In this document: positions 7,122 through 13,950 of the stretch, piece by piece
How positions within the stretch are numbered: position 1 is the stretch's first letter
How the letters are laid out: each line of letters opens with the position of its first letter
Origin: Baffinella frigidus
Taxonomy: Eukaryota > Cryptophyceae > Cryptomonadales > Baffinellaceae
Assembly (NCBI GenBank): GCA_026770585.1
Contig: MU646732.1
Span: 155,313-173,273 of the forward strand
Length of the DNA: 17,961 nucleotides
Reading direction: 5' to 3'
Translations under genes and position numbers: made by a program
The notes under the pieces: generated by a model
The model's input: only the letters and a program-made list of their open reading frames with translations
Told to the model about the DNA's origin: nothing
Databases searched by the model: none

Positions 7122-7260
7122 CCACTTAGCAGCCACCGGGGGCTTCACGGATGCAGTCCATCTGAACGATTTGTACTAGAATATGATCCATTACCCTGGA
7201 GCCTAACCGGAATTTCACCTTGAATTCAAGGTGAAAAGGTCCTCGGTCGCTGCTAAGTGG
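7122..7260. mobile_element. CCACTTAGCAGC-family element (139 bp, complete)
   Basis: Starts CCACTTAGCAGC and ends GCTGCTAAGTGG (12-bp terminal inverted repeats). A perfect 22-bp palindrome, TTCACCTTGAATTC then AAGGTGAA, lies at 7214-7235. Partial relatives are at 3968-4037, 4432-4505, 13672-13690 and 13811-13886, and a longer copy at 5617-5799. Confidence 0.85.
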
Positions 7261-7267
7261 AGCATCG

Positions 7268-7393
7268 CCACGCCAGATTGATCGAGGGAAACCGACGCCT
7301 TATCCACGCAAGGTCTGGCGTTGTTGACTTAAATATTCAAGGGCTTTCCCCTGAAAGATGTCACGAGTGGATGTTTTGATCCTTATGGCGTGG
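7268..7393. mobile_element. CCACGCCAGA element, 126 bp
   Basis: Starts CCACGCCAGATTGATCGA, ends TGATCCTTATGGCGTGG. Reverse-oriented relative to 4506-4631 and of the same length. Shared internal sequence includes CTTAAATATTCAAGGGC and GATGTCACGAGTGGATGTTT. Confidence 0.85.
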
Positions 7394-7624
7394 CACAGTG
7401 CCTCTGCCACACGCATCAATAACATTTTCGGGAAACGATATTACATGTCTCGCTTCTTATGGCTTCTAACACCGAAGATAAGGGTTTAGATCCTATTTTA
7501 GGCATCATACAACCAAGGCTTACGATAGCATCAATCAGGACATATTCTGGTAAGTTCCGAGATTAAATCAGTGTCGCTATAACTCTCCATGGGGGTGACT
7601 AGCCTACCGGCAGACTGGTGCACT

Positions 7625-7788
7625 CTTATCCGGGGAAACATATTTTTCTCTTATTTCCTGGCAACGAAAATTATTTCACAGTTCGTTTGAGTAATAATTT
7701 TTGATATTACTTAATAGTAATATTAAAGCATTTGATTAGTAATTTTCGTTGCCAGGAAATGAAAGAAAAATAGGTTTCCCCGGATAAG
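7625..7788. mobile_element. MITE-like hairpin element, CTTATCCGGGGAAAC ends
   Basis: 164 bp. The ends CTTATCCGGGGAAAC and GTTTCCCCGGATAAG are a perfect 15-bp inverted repeat, extended inward through TTATTTCCTGGCAACGAAAA. The core holds TAGTAATATTAAAGC. Family mates are at 3007, 12657 and a half copy at 16288. Confidence 0.88.
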
Positions 7789-8014
7789 TCTCGAGTGGTG
7801 GGTGTGAATCGAGTGGTGTGAATCGAGTGTGGGCGGTTAGTGATCCGGCGTGTGAATCGAGTGTGACGGCTTTTTGCCGAGTTTTAACTTGAATTTGTTT
7901 GAATTCGGGTCTTGATTTTGTCGGGCCAGCATTTTCACGGGCCAGCAGCGCACGTGACATCCTCGACTGAATCGACTTTCGTATCACTCAACTCAAGGCT
8001 TAAGGGCCTATCAC

Positions 8015-8057
8015 CTTGGCGGAGGAGCTCGAGGACCGGGCGCGCCCCAGAGTGGTC
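8015..8057 (-). CDS. Dynein exon 10, LELLRQ segment
   Basis: Acceptor CCAAACGCCAG, donor CGCCAAG|GTGATA; 43 nt, phase 0 to phase 1. It reads DHSGARPVLELLRQ, matching D-x-YGxQPPIELLRQ of axonemal dynein AAA3. The final G joins TT of exon 11 to give Val. The usual aromatic Tyr before the Gly is Ser here. The size equals exon 9 and the shorter form of exon 4. Confidence 0.92.
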
Positions 8058-8299
8058 CTGGCGTTTGGGGTTGAGGGTTGAGGGTTTGGGGTTTGTGGTT
8101 TGGGGTTTGGAGTTTGGAGTTTGGGGTTTGGGGTATGGGGTTGAGAGTTTGGGGTTTAAGGTTTAGGGTTGAGGGTTTGGGGTTTAAGGTTTAGGGTTCA
8201 GGGTTGAGGGTTGAGAGTTGAGGGTGTAGGGTTTAGGGTGTAGGGTGTAGGGTTTAGAGTTTAGGGTTTAGGTTGCAGGGTGTAGGGTTCGGGGTTTAC
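8058..8299 (+). repeat. Intron 9, entirely a telomere-like array
   Basis: The 242-bp intron between exons 9 and 10 is made of GGGTTTG, GGGTTGA, GGGTTTA and GGGTGTA heptamers on the plus strand. On the sense strand the donor GTAAACCCCGAACCC and the acceptor CCCCAAACGCCAG are themselves continuous with the repeat. Confidence 0.92.
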
Positions 8300-8342
8300 C
8301 GGGCGCGGGAGGTTGACGTCTTCCATCTGCACGATGAGCTGC
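8300..8342 (-). CDS. Dynein exon 9, Walker B of AAA3
   Basis: Acceptor CCCCCTTGCAG, donor CCCG|GTAAAC; 43 nt. It reads QLIVQMEDVNLPRP. Four hydrophobic residues, an acidic pair (E-D) and N-L/M-P form the dynein AAA3 Walker B (usually hhhhDDxNMP). The exon ends in phase 0 and joins exon 10. The introns on both sides are telomere-like heptamer arrays, and the donor GTAAACCCC itself merges into the CCCTAAA-type array. Confidence 0.92.
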
Positions 8343-8770
8343 CTGCAAGGGGGATACGGCTTATGGGATAGGGGCTTAAGATTTAGCGTTTAGGGTTGAG
8401 GGGTTGGGGGTTAGGGGTTAGGGGTTAGGGGCTGGGGGTTGGGGGTTGGGGTTTATGGGTTTATGGGTTTATGGATTTATGGGTTAGGGTTTAGGGGTTA
8501 GGGGTCAGGGTTTAGGGTTTAGGGTTTAGGGGTTAGGGGTTAGGGGTTAGGGGTAAGGGGTCAGGGGTTAGGGGTTTATGGGTTAGGGGTTAGGGGCTAG
8601 GGGTTAAGGGCTAGGGGTTAGGGGTTTAGGGTTTAGGGGTAGGGGGTTAGAGGTTAGGGGTGAAGGTTTATGGGTGTAGGGTTTAGGGTTTAGAGTTTAG
8701 AGTGTAAAATTCAGAGTTTAGAGTTTCGGGGTTAGGGGTGAGGGTTGATGGGTTGAGGGTGTGGGGCTGC
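8343..8770 (+). repeat. Intron 8, TTAGGGG-dialect array
   Basis: The 428-bp intron is mostly GGGGTTA, GGGTTTA and GGGTTTAT units on the plus strand (about 8380-8765), the GGGGTTA dialect being rare elsewhere in the window. It is flanked by exon 9 and by the GC donor of exon 8. Confidence 0.92.
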
Positions 8771-8832
8771 CTCTGGCCCTTCGGCGCGAAAACCCCCTGC
8801 CGCCGCTGCTCGATGCTGCCCTGCACCGCTCT
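8771..8832 (-). CDS. Dynein exon 8, RRQGVF segment
   Basis: Acceptor CTTCTCCCACGCAG, 62 nt. It reads RAVQGSIEQRRQGVFAPKGQ plus two bases of an Arg codon. This matches the dynein stretch KLxKRRKGVFGPPxGK between Walker A and Walker B. No GT donor fits; the phase-correct donor is GC (CAGAG|GCAGCC), and AG plus the first G of exon 9 gives Arg. Confidence 0.9.
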
Positions 8833-8889
8833 CTGCGTGGGAGAAGATTACAGCAACCGTCAGCAAGCTGGCATGCGGGGGGCGGAGGG

Positions 8890-8975
8890 TTAAGTTGTTT
8901 GGGAAGAAGAATTAAGTTGTTTGGGAAGAAGGGTTAAGTTGTTTGGGAAGAAGGGTTAAGTTGTTTGGGAAGAAA
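8890..8975. repeat. 22-bp minisatellite, four units
   Basis: TTAAGTTGTTTGGGAAGAA plus three variable bases, starts at 8890, 8912, 8934 and 8956. The units are almost identical, so the expansion is recent. Confidence 0.93.
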
Positions 8976-9302
8976 TGGAGTGATACCTGACGGGCAAAAG
9001 GAGGCTGTCAAGGTACCACACGAGAATGTTGGAGGACCCTGTTTACATGTGGGGTTGTAAAACGTTGTACCCGGATAACGTACCCAACCTCGTGCCTGGC
9101 CTAATTTGGGATAGTCGAGTGAACAAACTCACGAAAGTTACTACACAAACACCCACTTGTAAAATCATATCGATTTTAAATAGACTCCTCGCACATTCTC
9201 GCGTGGTAGTATTGTTGCGTGCAAGCGAGTATGCAAGAATACTTTTGTTGGGAGGACGGCAGAGCAAATATAAATACATTTGAACATCAAAACTTCCGTA
9301 GC

Positions 9303-9557
9303 CCACACAGAGGGCTACGAAGGGATTTTGGGTCATGTCGGGCCGACTTTCCGTTACCTTATCCGTAGGAACCCCCCTATGTCCCTACGAGTTGCCTACC
9401 GTAGAATCGTAGGTCTTATCGCGTAAGAGTTATTCAAAATCCCTTCGAAGTCCGCTGCGTGGATTGGCATTCGAAATTCCTCCGAAGTCCGCTGTGTGGC
9501 TATCCCTTCGACGTCCGCTGTGTCGCTTCGAAATCCCTTCGAAGTCCGCTGTGTGGA
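9303..9557. mobile_element. CCACACAGCGG-family element with reiterated terminus
   Basis: Reverse-oriented full copy at 9303-9462 (CCACACAGAGGGCTACGAAG at one end, CTTCGAAGTCCGCTGCGTGG at the other). The last terminus motif, CCCTTCGAAGTCCGCTGTGTGG-like, is then repeated at about 9478, 9505 and 9535, so the end is present four times in about 120 bp. Confidence 0.82.
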
Positions 9558-9576
9558 TGGGGATGGCGGGGAGAAC

Positions 9577-9829
9577 CTGGAGACGGTAGGGCTGAGAGGA
9601 AGCGGTGAACGCGGAGACGATGGATGGAACCACCCTAGACCTTCAACCCACCCACGTTCAGAGTGCAACCTCAACCCTCGACACCCCCCTACGGGTTGCC
9701 TACCGTAGGGTCGTAGGTCTTATGGGAGGGCGGGGGGGGACCTGGAGGTGGTAGGGCTGGGGGGAGGCGGTGAAGGCGGAGACGATGGAAGTGTAGTGGA
9801 GGGGCGAGAGGCTCGCGATCAGCGCTGAG
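9577..9829 (-). repeat. Two donor-edge echoes of exon 7
   Basis: 9742-9829 repeats the last 88 nt of exon 7 with substitutions only and an open frame (SALIASLSPLHYTSIV, then FTASPQPYHLQ); 9577-9624 repeats about 48 nt (PSIVSAFTASSQPYRLQ). Both keep the CAG|GT donor. Both lack the Walker A start. Confidence 0.9.
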
Positions 9830-9832
9830 GGC

Positions 9833-9970
9833 GACAAAGGGATGTTGGGCCCATCTCGGGCCGACCTTATCCGTAGGAACCCCCGTATGTCCCTACGGGT
9901 TGCCTACCGTAGGGTCGTGAGTCTTGTCGCTTAAGGTTTATTCGAAATCCCTTCGAAGTCCCCTGAGTGG
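9833..9970. mobile_element. CCACACAGCGG-family element, truncated
   Basis: Carries CGGGCCGACCTTATCCGTAG, CCCTACGGGTTGCCTACCG and CCCTTCGAAGTCC as in 9303-9462, but lacks the first terminus; it runs straight on from the exon 7 echo at 9742-9829. Confidence 0.78.
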
Positions 9971-10024
9971 TGCAGCGCGCCCCCAGGTCGTGTTCAGGGT
10001 CTAGGGTCCAAGGTCTAGGGTCCA

Positions 10025-10140
10025 GGGTCCAGGGTGTAGGGTGTAGGGTGTAGGGTGTAGGGTGTAGGGGGTAGGGTGTAGGGTGTAGGGCGTAGGGGGT
10101 AGGGTGTAGGGTGTAGGGTGTAGGGTGTAGGGTGTAGGGT
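10025..10140 (+). repeat. TGTAGGG heptamer array
   Basis: About 16 tandem GGGTGTA units with rare GGGCGTA/GGGGGTA variants, next to the exon 7 donor, as the similar array sits next to the exon 12 donor. Confidence 0.93.
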
Positions 10141-10157
10141 CGGAGGGAGGAAGGAAC

Positions 10158-10264
10158 CTGGAGGTGGTAGGGCTGGGAGGAGGCGTTGAAGGCGGAGACA
10201 ATGGAAGTGTAGTGGAGGGGCGAGAGGCTTGCGATCAGCGCTGAGAGGTAGAACGTCTTGCCCG
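10158..10264 (-). CDS. Dynein exon 7, Walker A of AAA3
   Basis: Acceptor CTCTCTCTCGGCAG directly after a CT tract, donor CTCCAG|GTTCCT; 107 nt. After the split Ala codon it reads GKTFYLSALIASLSPLHYT and ends in FNASSQPYHLQ. The FNASSQ part corresponds to the NFSSxTT / FSAQT segment that follows the AAA3 P-loop in dyneins. An 88-nt donor-edge copy without indels lies at 9742-9829, a shorter one at 9577-9624, and an acceptor-edge copy at 10309-10349. Confidence 0.94.
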
Positions 10265-10308
10265 CTGCCGAGAGAGAGAGAGAGAGAGAGAGAAAGAAAA
10301 GGGGGAAA

Positions 10309-10349
10309 AGAGGAGAGGATTAGCGCTGTGAGATAGAACGTCTTCCCCG
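10309..10349 (-). repeat. Acceptor-edge echo of exon 7 (second P-loop half)
   Basis: Reads (A)GKTFYLTALI after a GGCGGCAG acceptor, then diverges. It sits upstream of the true exon 7. Splicing exon 6 to it would also make a complete GPIAAGKT, but no conserved continuation follows. Confidence 0.85.
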
Positions 10350-10389
10350 CTGCCGCCCCGGGCGAGAGAGAGGGGGGGTGAGAGAGAGA

Positions 10390-10426
<37 letters not shown>

Positions 10427-10790
10427 CGAGAGCGAGGGAGAGGGAGAGCGAGAGAGCGTCAGCAAATCAGTGAAATCACGTGTGCGCGATACCACACAGC
10501 GGATTTCGAAGGGAATTTGTATAACCCCTAAGCGACAAGGCCAAGGACCCTACGGTAGGCAACCCGTTGGGGCAAAGTCATCCTCCAGGACATATGTCAA
10601 CGCGCCTCATTGCAAAAGTTACAGAGGGCTCTAAAAAGGGTTAAAAGTTATCATTGTAAGTTTTTGTACCGAGTCACGCCCGAATAAGGCATCCTCTAAC
10701 GTGCGCGTTTCGCAATAAATGAATTTGACCATCAAATGTTTGCGTTTCGCAGTAAATAAATTAGACCATCAAATTATTGCAGCGGGGAGC

Positions 10791-11095
10791 TTATCACTCA
10801 ACTCAAGGCTGAATGGCCTACCTAGGACCTGTATCGAGAGTAATAAAGAAGAGGAAGAAGAAGAAGACGAAGAAGAAAGAAAAGAAGAAGAAGAAGAAGA
10901 AGCAGAACAAGAAAAAAAAGAAGGCGAAGAAGCAGAACACGTAGAAGAAGCAGAACACGAAGAAGAAGAAGAAGAAGAAGAAGAAGAAGAAGAAGAAAAA
11001 GATGATGATGATGAAGACGAAGAAGAAGGAGCAGAAGAAGAAGAAGAAGAAGAAGAAGAAGAAGAAGGAAAAGGAAAAGGAAAAGAAAAAGAACC
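10791..11095 (+). mobile_element. Short dispersed element with (GAA)n tail
   Basis: TATCACTCAACTCAAGGCTG followed by CTAGGACCTGTATCGAGAG and TAATAA, then about 250 bp of GAAGAA-type repeat. A related copy at 16988-17044 has the same body and a short GAAGAAGAAGAAAGAGG tail; a body fragment is at 7982-8010. Body plus 3' simple-repeat tail resembles a retroposed element. AATTTGACCATCAAATGTTT occurs before (10722) and after (11100). The Glu-rich ORF through it is repeat translation. Confidence 0.65.
10847..11095 (+). repeat. GAA/TTC trinucleotide tract, about 250 bp
   Basis: Mostly GAA with GAC, GAT and GGAAAA variants on the plus strand, so TTC on the sense strand. Long intronic GAA/TTC tracts form triplex structures and can impede transcription, as known for the human frataxin intron. 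Confidence 0.93.
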
Positions 11096-11138
11096 ACCAA
11101 ATTTGACCATCAAATGTTTGCAGCAGGGGGAGACACAC

Positions 11139-11235
11139 CAGCGATGGGCCCCGTAAGGAGGAGGGGCTGCTTGCACTCGATCAGGTACCCGAGGAGGCAC
11201 GTGTGCAGCGCGAAGTCGCCCGTCGGCGCAATCAC
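11139..11235 (-). CDS. Dynein exon 6, APTGDF to start of Walker A
   Basis: Acceptor CGTACTGCAG, donor GCTG|GTGTGT; 97 nt. It opens with VIAPTGDFALHTCLL (family VPTxDTxRYxxLL) and closes with QPLLLTGPIA, the beta strand and first half of the AAA3 P-loop. The last base G joins CG of exon 7 as Ala, so the spliced Walker A is GPIAAGKT, an exact GxxxxGKT. The acceptor edge is echoed three times upstream (to 11498, 11584 and 11948). Confidence 0.93.
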
Positions 11236-11960
11236 CTGCAGTACGTTCACCAATGCTTAGGGGCCTCACCAGCCTGCCGGTGGGGCGCGCCCGTCGTCGT
11301 GGGTTCGAGCCCACACGACACTCTTGGCGGGGGCGAAAAGCCCCCGCCAGGAGTGGGGCAAAAAGCCTTCGCCAAAGCCCCCGCCAAGGCAAAAAGCCCC
11401 CGCCTTTTTTGCAATAGTGTTTTTTTGTTCGCAAGCCTGCCGGCCGGGAACCTGAGGAGGCACGTGTGCAGTGCAAAGTCGCTCGTCGGTGCGATCACCT
11501 GCAGTACGTTCACCACTTTAGGCAGTAAGTTCACCACTCTCGGTTAGGTAGGTCAGGGTGTACATTTAGTATCGTACCAGTCACCTGCAGTACGTTCACC
11601 GATGCTTAGGGGCCTAGCCAGCCAGCCGGAGGGGCGCGCCCGTCGTGGTGAGCCGCTCTCCTCTCCTGTCGCCGTCCTCTCTCTCTCCTCTCTCTCTCTC
11701 TCTCGCTCTCTCTTATCCTCTCTCCCCCACCCCCCCGCACCCAGCCGACATATGTCCTAGAAGAAGACTTATGCCCCTACGGGTTGCCTACCGTAGGGTC
11801 CTAGGTCTTGTCGCTTAGGGGTTATTCGTCGTGGGTTCGATCCCACACGACACTCTTGACGGGGGTGAAAAGGGCTGTTCGCAAGCCTGCCGGCCGGGAA
11901 CCCGAGGAGGCACGTGTGCAGTGTAAAGTCGCTCGTCGGTGCGATCACCTGCAGTACGGT
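11236..11960 (-). repeat. Exon 6 acceptor-edge echoes and larger repeat unit
   Basis: The exon 6 start plus acceptor is repeated at 11448-11498 (VIAPTSDFALHTCLL), 11897-11948 (VIAPTSDFTLHTCLL) and, with only a few exonic bases, to 11584. The units also share GATGCTTAGGGGCCT, GGGGCGCGCCCGTCGT and GTGGGTTCGA(G/T)CCCAC. Frames are open and all acceptors keep CTGCAG, so these are plausible alternative acceptors. Confidence 0.88.
11326..11348. repeat. GC-rich hairpin in intron 5
   Basis: GGCGGGGGC, GAAAA, GCCCCCGCC: nine-base arms and a five-base loop, followed by three more CCCCCGCC blocks (to 11408). Confidence 0.75.
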
Positions 11961-12341
11961 GACCACTTTCGGTTAGGTGACCACTTTCGGTATCACGCCA
12001 GGTCTTTAGTCGGAATGGGTACAAGTCTTGTGTTGAATTGTGTACCCGGATCCGAGATTTGGAGTAACGAATCGGACGTGGAAAGGACGAGGAGCTGCCT
12101 CTCACGGGGGACCGCACACTCATTTAGTACCAGGAAACGAACCGTTGCGTCCTAAAATTCTGACTAGTGTCCTGCCGTTGAGTACAGAAGGAGAACAGCG
12201 ATCACCTGCTCGTAAAACGCTCTCCAGCGTTGTGTGTCCCTGAAAAGCAATGAAAATTGCTACACAAAGTGACTGTAATGGTTGAATAATTTCCTGCTTT
12301 TCGAGCTGTGAATCGTGTCAACTAATGAAAGACCTGCTCTA

Positions 12342-12418
12342 CCAGGGAGGGGTTGCGCGTCGCCAAAGTTGGCATGTGTGTACACGCGCGTTGCCACATG
12401 TCTGGAGGAGGACATATT
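12342..12418. repeat. Unoccupied paralogue of the 12657 insertion site
   Basis: AAGTTGGCATGTGTGTACAC, GCGCGTTGCCA, CA, TGTCTGGAGGAGGAC. The same sequence flanks the element at 12657-12798, with TA in place of CA on both sides. It is thus the empty-site form. Confidence 0.9.
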
Positions 12419-12534
12419 TTTTTGCAAGTCATGAACTCTTCCGCGTGACCTTGTAAAATTCTACAACGCAGGAAGCTTCCCCAACGCTTCCCCAACACCC
12501 CTGGTTTGTACCAGTCGCGTCCAGAAGGAGAAGT

Positions 12535-12566
12535 AAAGCTGGGACCGGATTCCCGGTCCCAGCTTT
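12535..12566. repeat. Hairpin, 14-bp arms
   Basis: AAAGCTGGGACCGG and CCGGTCCCAGCTTT around a four-base loop, in intron 5. Confidence 0.85.
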
Positions 12567-12656
12567 TAAACGAACCCTCCCCTCGCTCGGTAGCGGCTAC
12601 CAGGAAGGGGTTACGCGTCGCCAAAGTTGGCATGTGTGTACACGCGCGTTGCCATA

Positions 12657-12798
12657 TTTATCCGGGGAAACCTATTTTTCTTTAGTTTGAGGTCAACGAA
12701 AATTACTACACGGTTCGTTCTTATTAGTAATATTAAAGCAGTCGTGTGGTAATTTTCCTTGCCATCAAACTAAAGAAAAATAGGTTTCCCCGGATAAA
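12657..12798. mobile_element. MITE-like hairpin element with proven TA target duplication
   Basis: 142 bp, ends TTTATCCGGGGAAACCTATT and its complement, arms continuing through TTTCTTTAGTTTGA to TACTACACGG. TA lies on both sides (12655-12656, 12799-12800); the empty paralogue at 12342-12418 has one dinucleotide (CA) there. A 2-bp TA duplication is typical of Tc1/mariner-type transposition. There is no transposase, so it is non-autonomous. Confidence 0.92.
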
Positions 12799-12820
12799 TA
12801 TGTCTGGAGGAGGACGTATG

Positions 12821-12853
12821 CTGACGCGCTGGGTTCGCAACCCAGCGCGTCAG
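12821..12853. repeat. Perfect hairpin, 15-bp arms, 3-base loop
   Basis: CTGACGCGCTGGGTT, CGC, AACCCAGCGCGTCAG. It lies 20 bp from the TA site of the 12657-12798 element. Confidence 0.85.
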
Positions 12854-13272
12854 CTGGAGAATAGTCAGTCTGGAAGTGAGGACAGGCACTCGGAGAAGGT
12901 CCCGCCCATGGCCCTTCAACTTGGTATTGTCGAAATGGGCTCCGCGCGGAAAAAATCGAGGTCAGGTCAGCAACATTTTTCATTTTTTGTCTTTTTGTGT
13001 CATCTTATGGGTGGGAGATGCTATTTTGAGATAAAAACCATGCCTAAGATAGCATAAGTTTCGACGTGGCAACACCCCCCATAACATCACCAGACGCTTC
13101 GAGCGCTGGTCGCTTCGACCCTCGAACTGGCACCTGTTCTTCCGCACACGCACACGGAGCAACGACAGTAGAGGGTCGACCTTTCATTCAAACCCCCGAC
13201 TTTTTCTCGAACATTTGGAGGAAAGTGATATTTTGGAGCAATGTCACTGGAGGGCCCCCGGGGCGCTGATAC

Positions 13273-13377
13273 CTCAGAGAGAGACTTGCTCTTGTTCGAG
13301 AAATTGGAGCCATTTTTTCAACTTTTGAGAAATTTAGTACCATGATTTTCTCAAAAGTGGACAAAATGGCTCCAATT
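13273..13377. repeat. Exon 5 donor echo and adjoining hairpin
   Basis: 13273-13296 repeats the last 24 nt of exon 5 with its GT donor. Directly after, 13302-13377 is a hairpin with about 30-bp arms (AATTGGAGCCATTTTTTCAA then CTTTTGAGAAA, and the complement). The hairpin lies between the exon 5 donor and its echo and shares motifs with 4943-5044. Confidence 0.87.
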
Positions 13378-13427
13378 CCCCCATTTCCCCATTTTTTGGT
13401 GGCCAACTTCTCTGCACAGCGCTCTAC

Positions 13428-13531
13428 CTCAGAGAGAGACTTGCACTTGTTGACGTCCTGCTTGCGGCCATACAGCTCCCCCCACTCCACCCACCGCCCC
13501 GACCCGGCCTCGGAGTCGCCCACCACAAACG
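13428..13531 (-). CDS. Dynein exon 5, RWVEW segment
   Basis: Acceptor GGGCCTCTGCAG, donor TCTGAG|GTAGAG; 104 nt, two bases of a split codon then 34 codons, ending in phase 0. It includes FVVGDSEAGSGRWVEWGEL and then YGRKQDVNKCKSLSE. Dynein chains carry a D-x-x-x-x-x-W-x-x-W motif here, just before the VPT-D-T-R-Y segment supplied by exon 6. The donor edge (24 exonic nt plus the GT) is repeated downstream at 13273-13296. Confidence 0.88.
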
Positions 13532-13950
13532 CTGCAGAGGCCCAGGTAGGAGTTAGCAGCCGTTTGAGGTTTGTGGTGTAGGGACCCCCGCCCCGCCCCC
13601 ACTAGCAATCCGCGCTCCCGTACGTTGAATGTCCTCTCTCGCTCGCAGGGCAAAGGTCTTGGGCGTGTCAGGCCACTTAGCAGCCACCGAGGAACAGCCC
13701 CGCCGGCAGGCTCGTGAACGCCCGCGTGACCGGTCACGCGGACGCCGAAGCCAACTGTCCGAGGTGACTGCCTTGCGTTGTTCCGATGCCTCGGTCTGGG
13801 GCGTGTCAGGCCACTTAGCAGCCACCGGGGGCTTCACGGATACAGTCCTCTCACCAATTTGTACTAGAATCTTATCCAGTGCCCTCTAAATAGGCCCCTC
13901 TAGCATTCTCGCGTGGTGGCACGCCAAACACGGGCTTGAGAGATCGATGG

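Larger units (their letters stand above)
6950..8014 (-). other. Intron 10
   Basis: Contains a CCACTTAGCAGC element (7122-7260), a CCACGCCAGA element eight bases further (7268-7393), about 230 nt of unassigned AT-richer sequence (7395-7624), a TCCGGGGAAAC hairpin element (7625-7788), a short GAATCGAGTG repeat (7797-7865) and a fragment of the TATCACTCAACTCAAGG element (7982-8010). Confidence 0.8.
8833..10157 (-). other. Intron 7
   Basis: Contains a 22-bp minisatellite (8890-8975), about 320 nt of unassigned sequence (8980-9300) with a GTTACTACACAAACACCC motif, a CCACACAGCGG element (9303-9462) followed by three more copies of its terminus (to 9557), two exon 7 donor echoes (9577-9624, 9742-9829), a partial element (9833-9970) and a TGTAGGG array (10025-10140) next to the exon 7 donor. 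Confidence 0.82.
10265..11138 (-). other. Intron 6
   Basis: From the exon 7 side: a GA tract (10269-10292), the exon 7 acceptor-edge echo (10309-10349), a second GA tract (10367-10456), a truncated CCACACAGCGG element (10492-10575), about 140 nt of unassigned sequence, a 37-bp tandem pair (10706-10779), a TATCACTCAACTCAAGG element (10791-10846) and a GAA tract (10847-11095). Confidence 0.85.
11236..13427 (-). other. Intron 5
   Basis: The longest intron (2192 bp). From exon 6: three exon 6 acceptor echoes with larger repeat units (to 11960), a GC-rich hairpin (11326-11348), a CT tract on the plus strand (11672-11730), a truncated CCACACAGCGG element (11757-11826), a segment at 12039-12100 related to 5840-5900, a 12340-12420 / 12600-12818 duplication split by a hairpin element, short hairpins, and the exon 5 donor echo with a hairpin (13273-13377). 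Confidence 0.82.

Noticed and set aside
6518-7129. 203-codon Arg/Glu-rich ORF, the second longest
   Set aside because: Translation of a GA tract in intron 11 that runs through exon 11 on the opposite strand; no domain.
10719-11156. 145-codon Glu-rich ORF on the plus strand
   Set aside because: It is translation of the GAA repeat and its flanking short element; the complementary frames give equally long Ser- or Phe-rich ORFs. The region is intron 6.
11299-11318. tRNA-like B box (GTGGGTTCGAGCCCAC), also at 11826-11844
   Set aside because: The loop is one base short of a T arm, and no acceptor stem, D arm or anticodon arm can be drawn around it. At most a decayed tRNA-derived repeat.
10769-11476. 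235-codon minus-strand ORF
   Set aside because: Only about 33 codons (exon 6) are real coding sequence; the rest runs through the TTC tract and intron 5 repeats in a chance open frame.
12821-12853. Stem-loop considered as a tRNA anticodon arm or terminator
   Set aside because: 15-bp arms with a 3-base loop fit no tRNA arm, and bacterial-type terminators do not apply to this genome.
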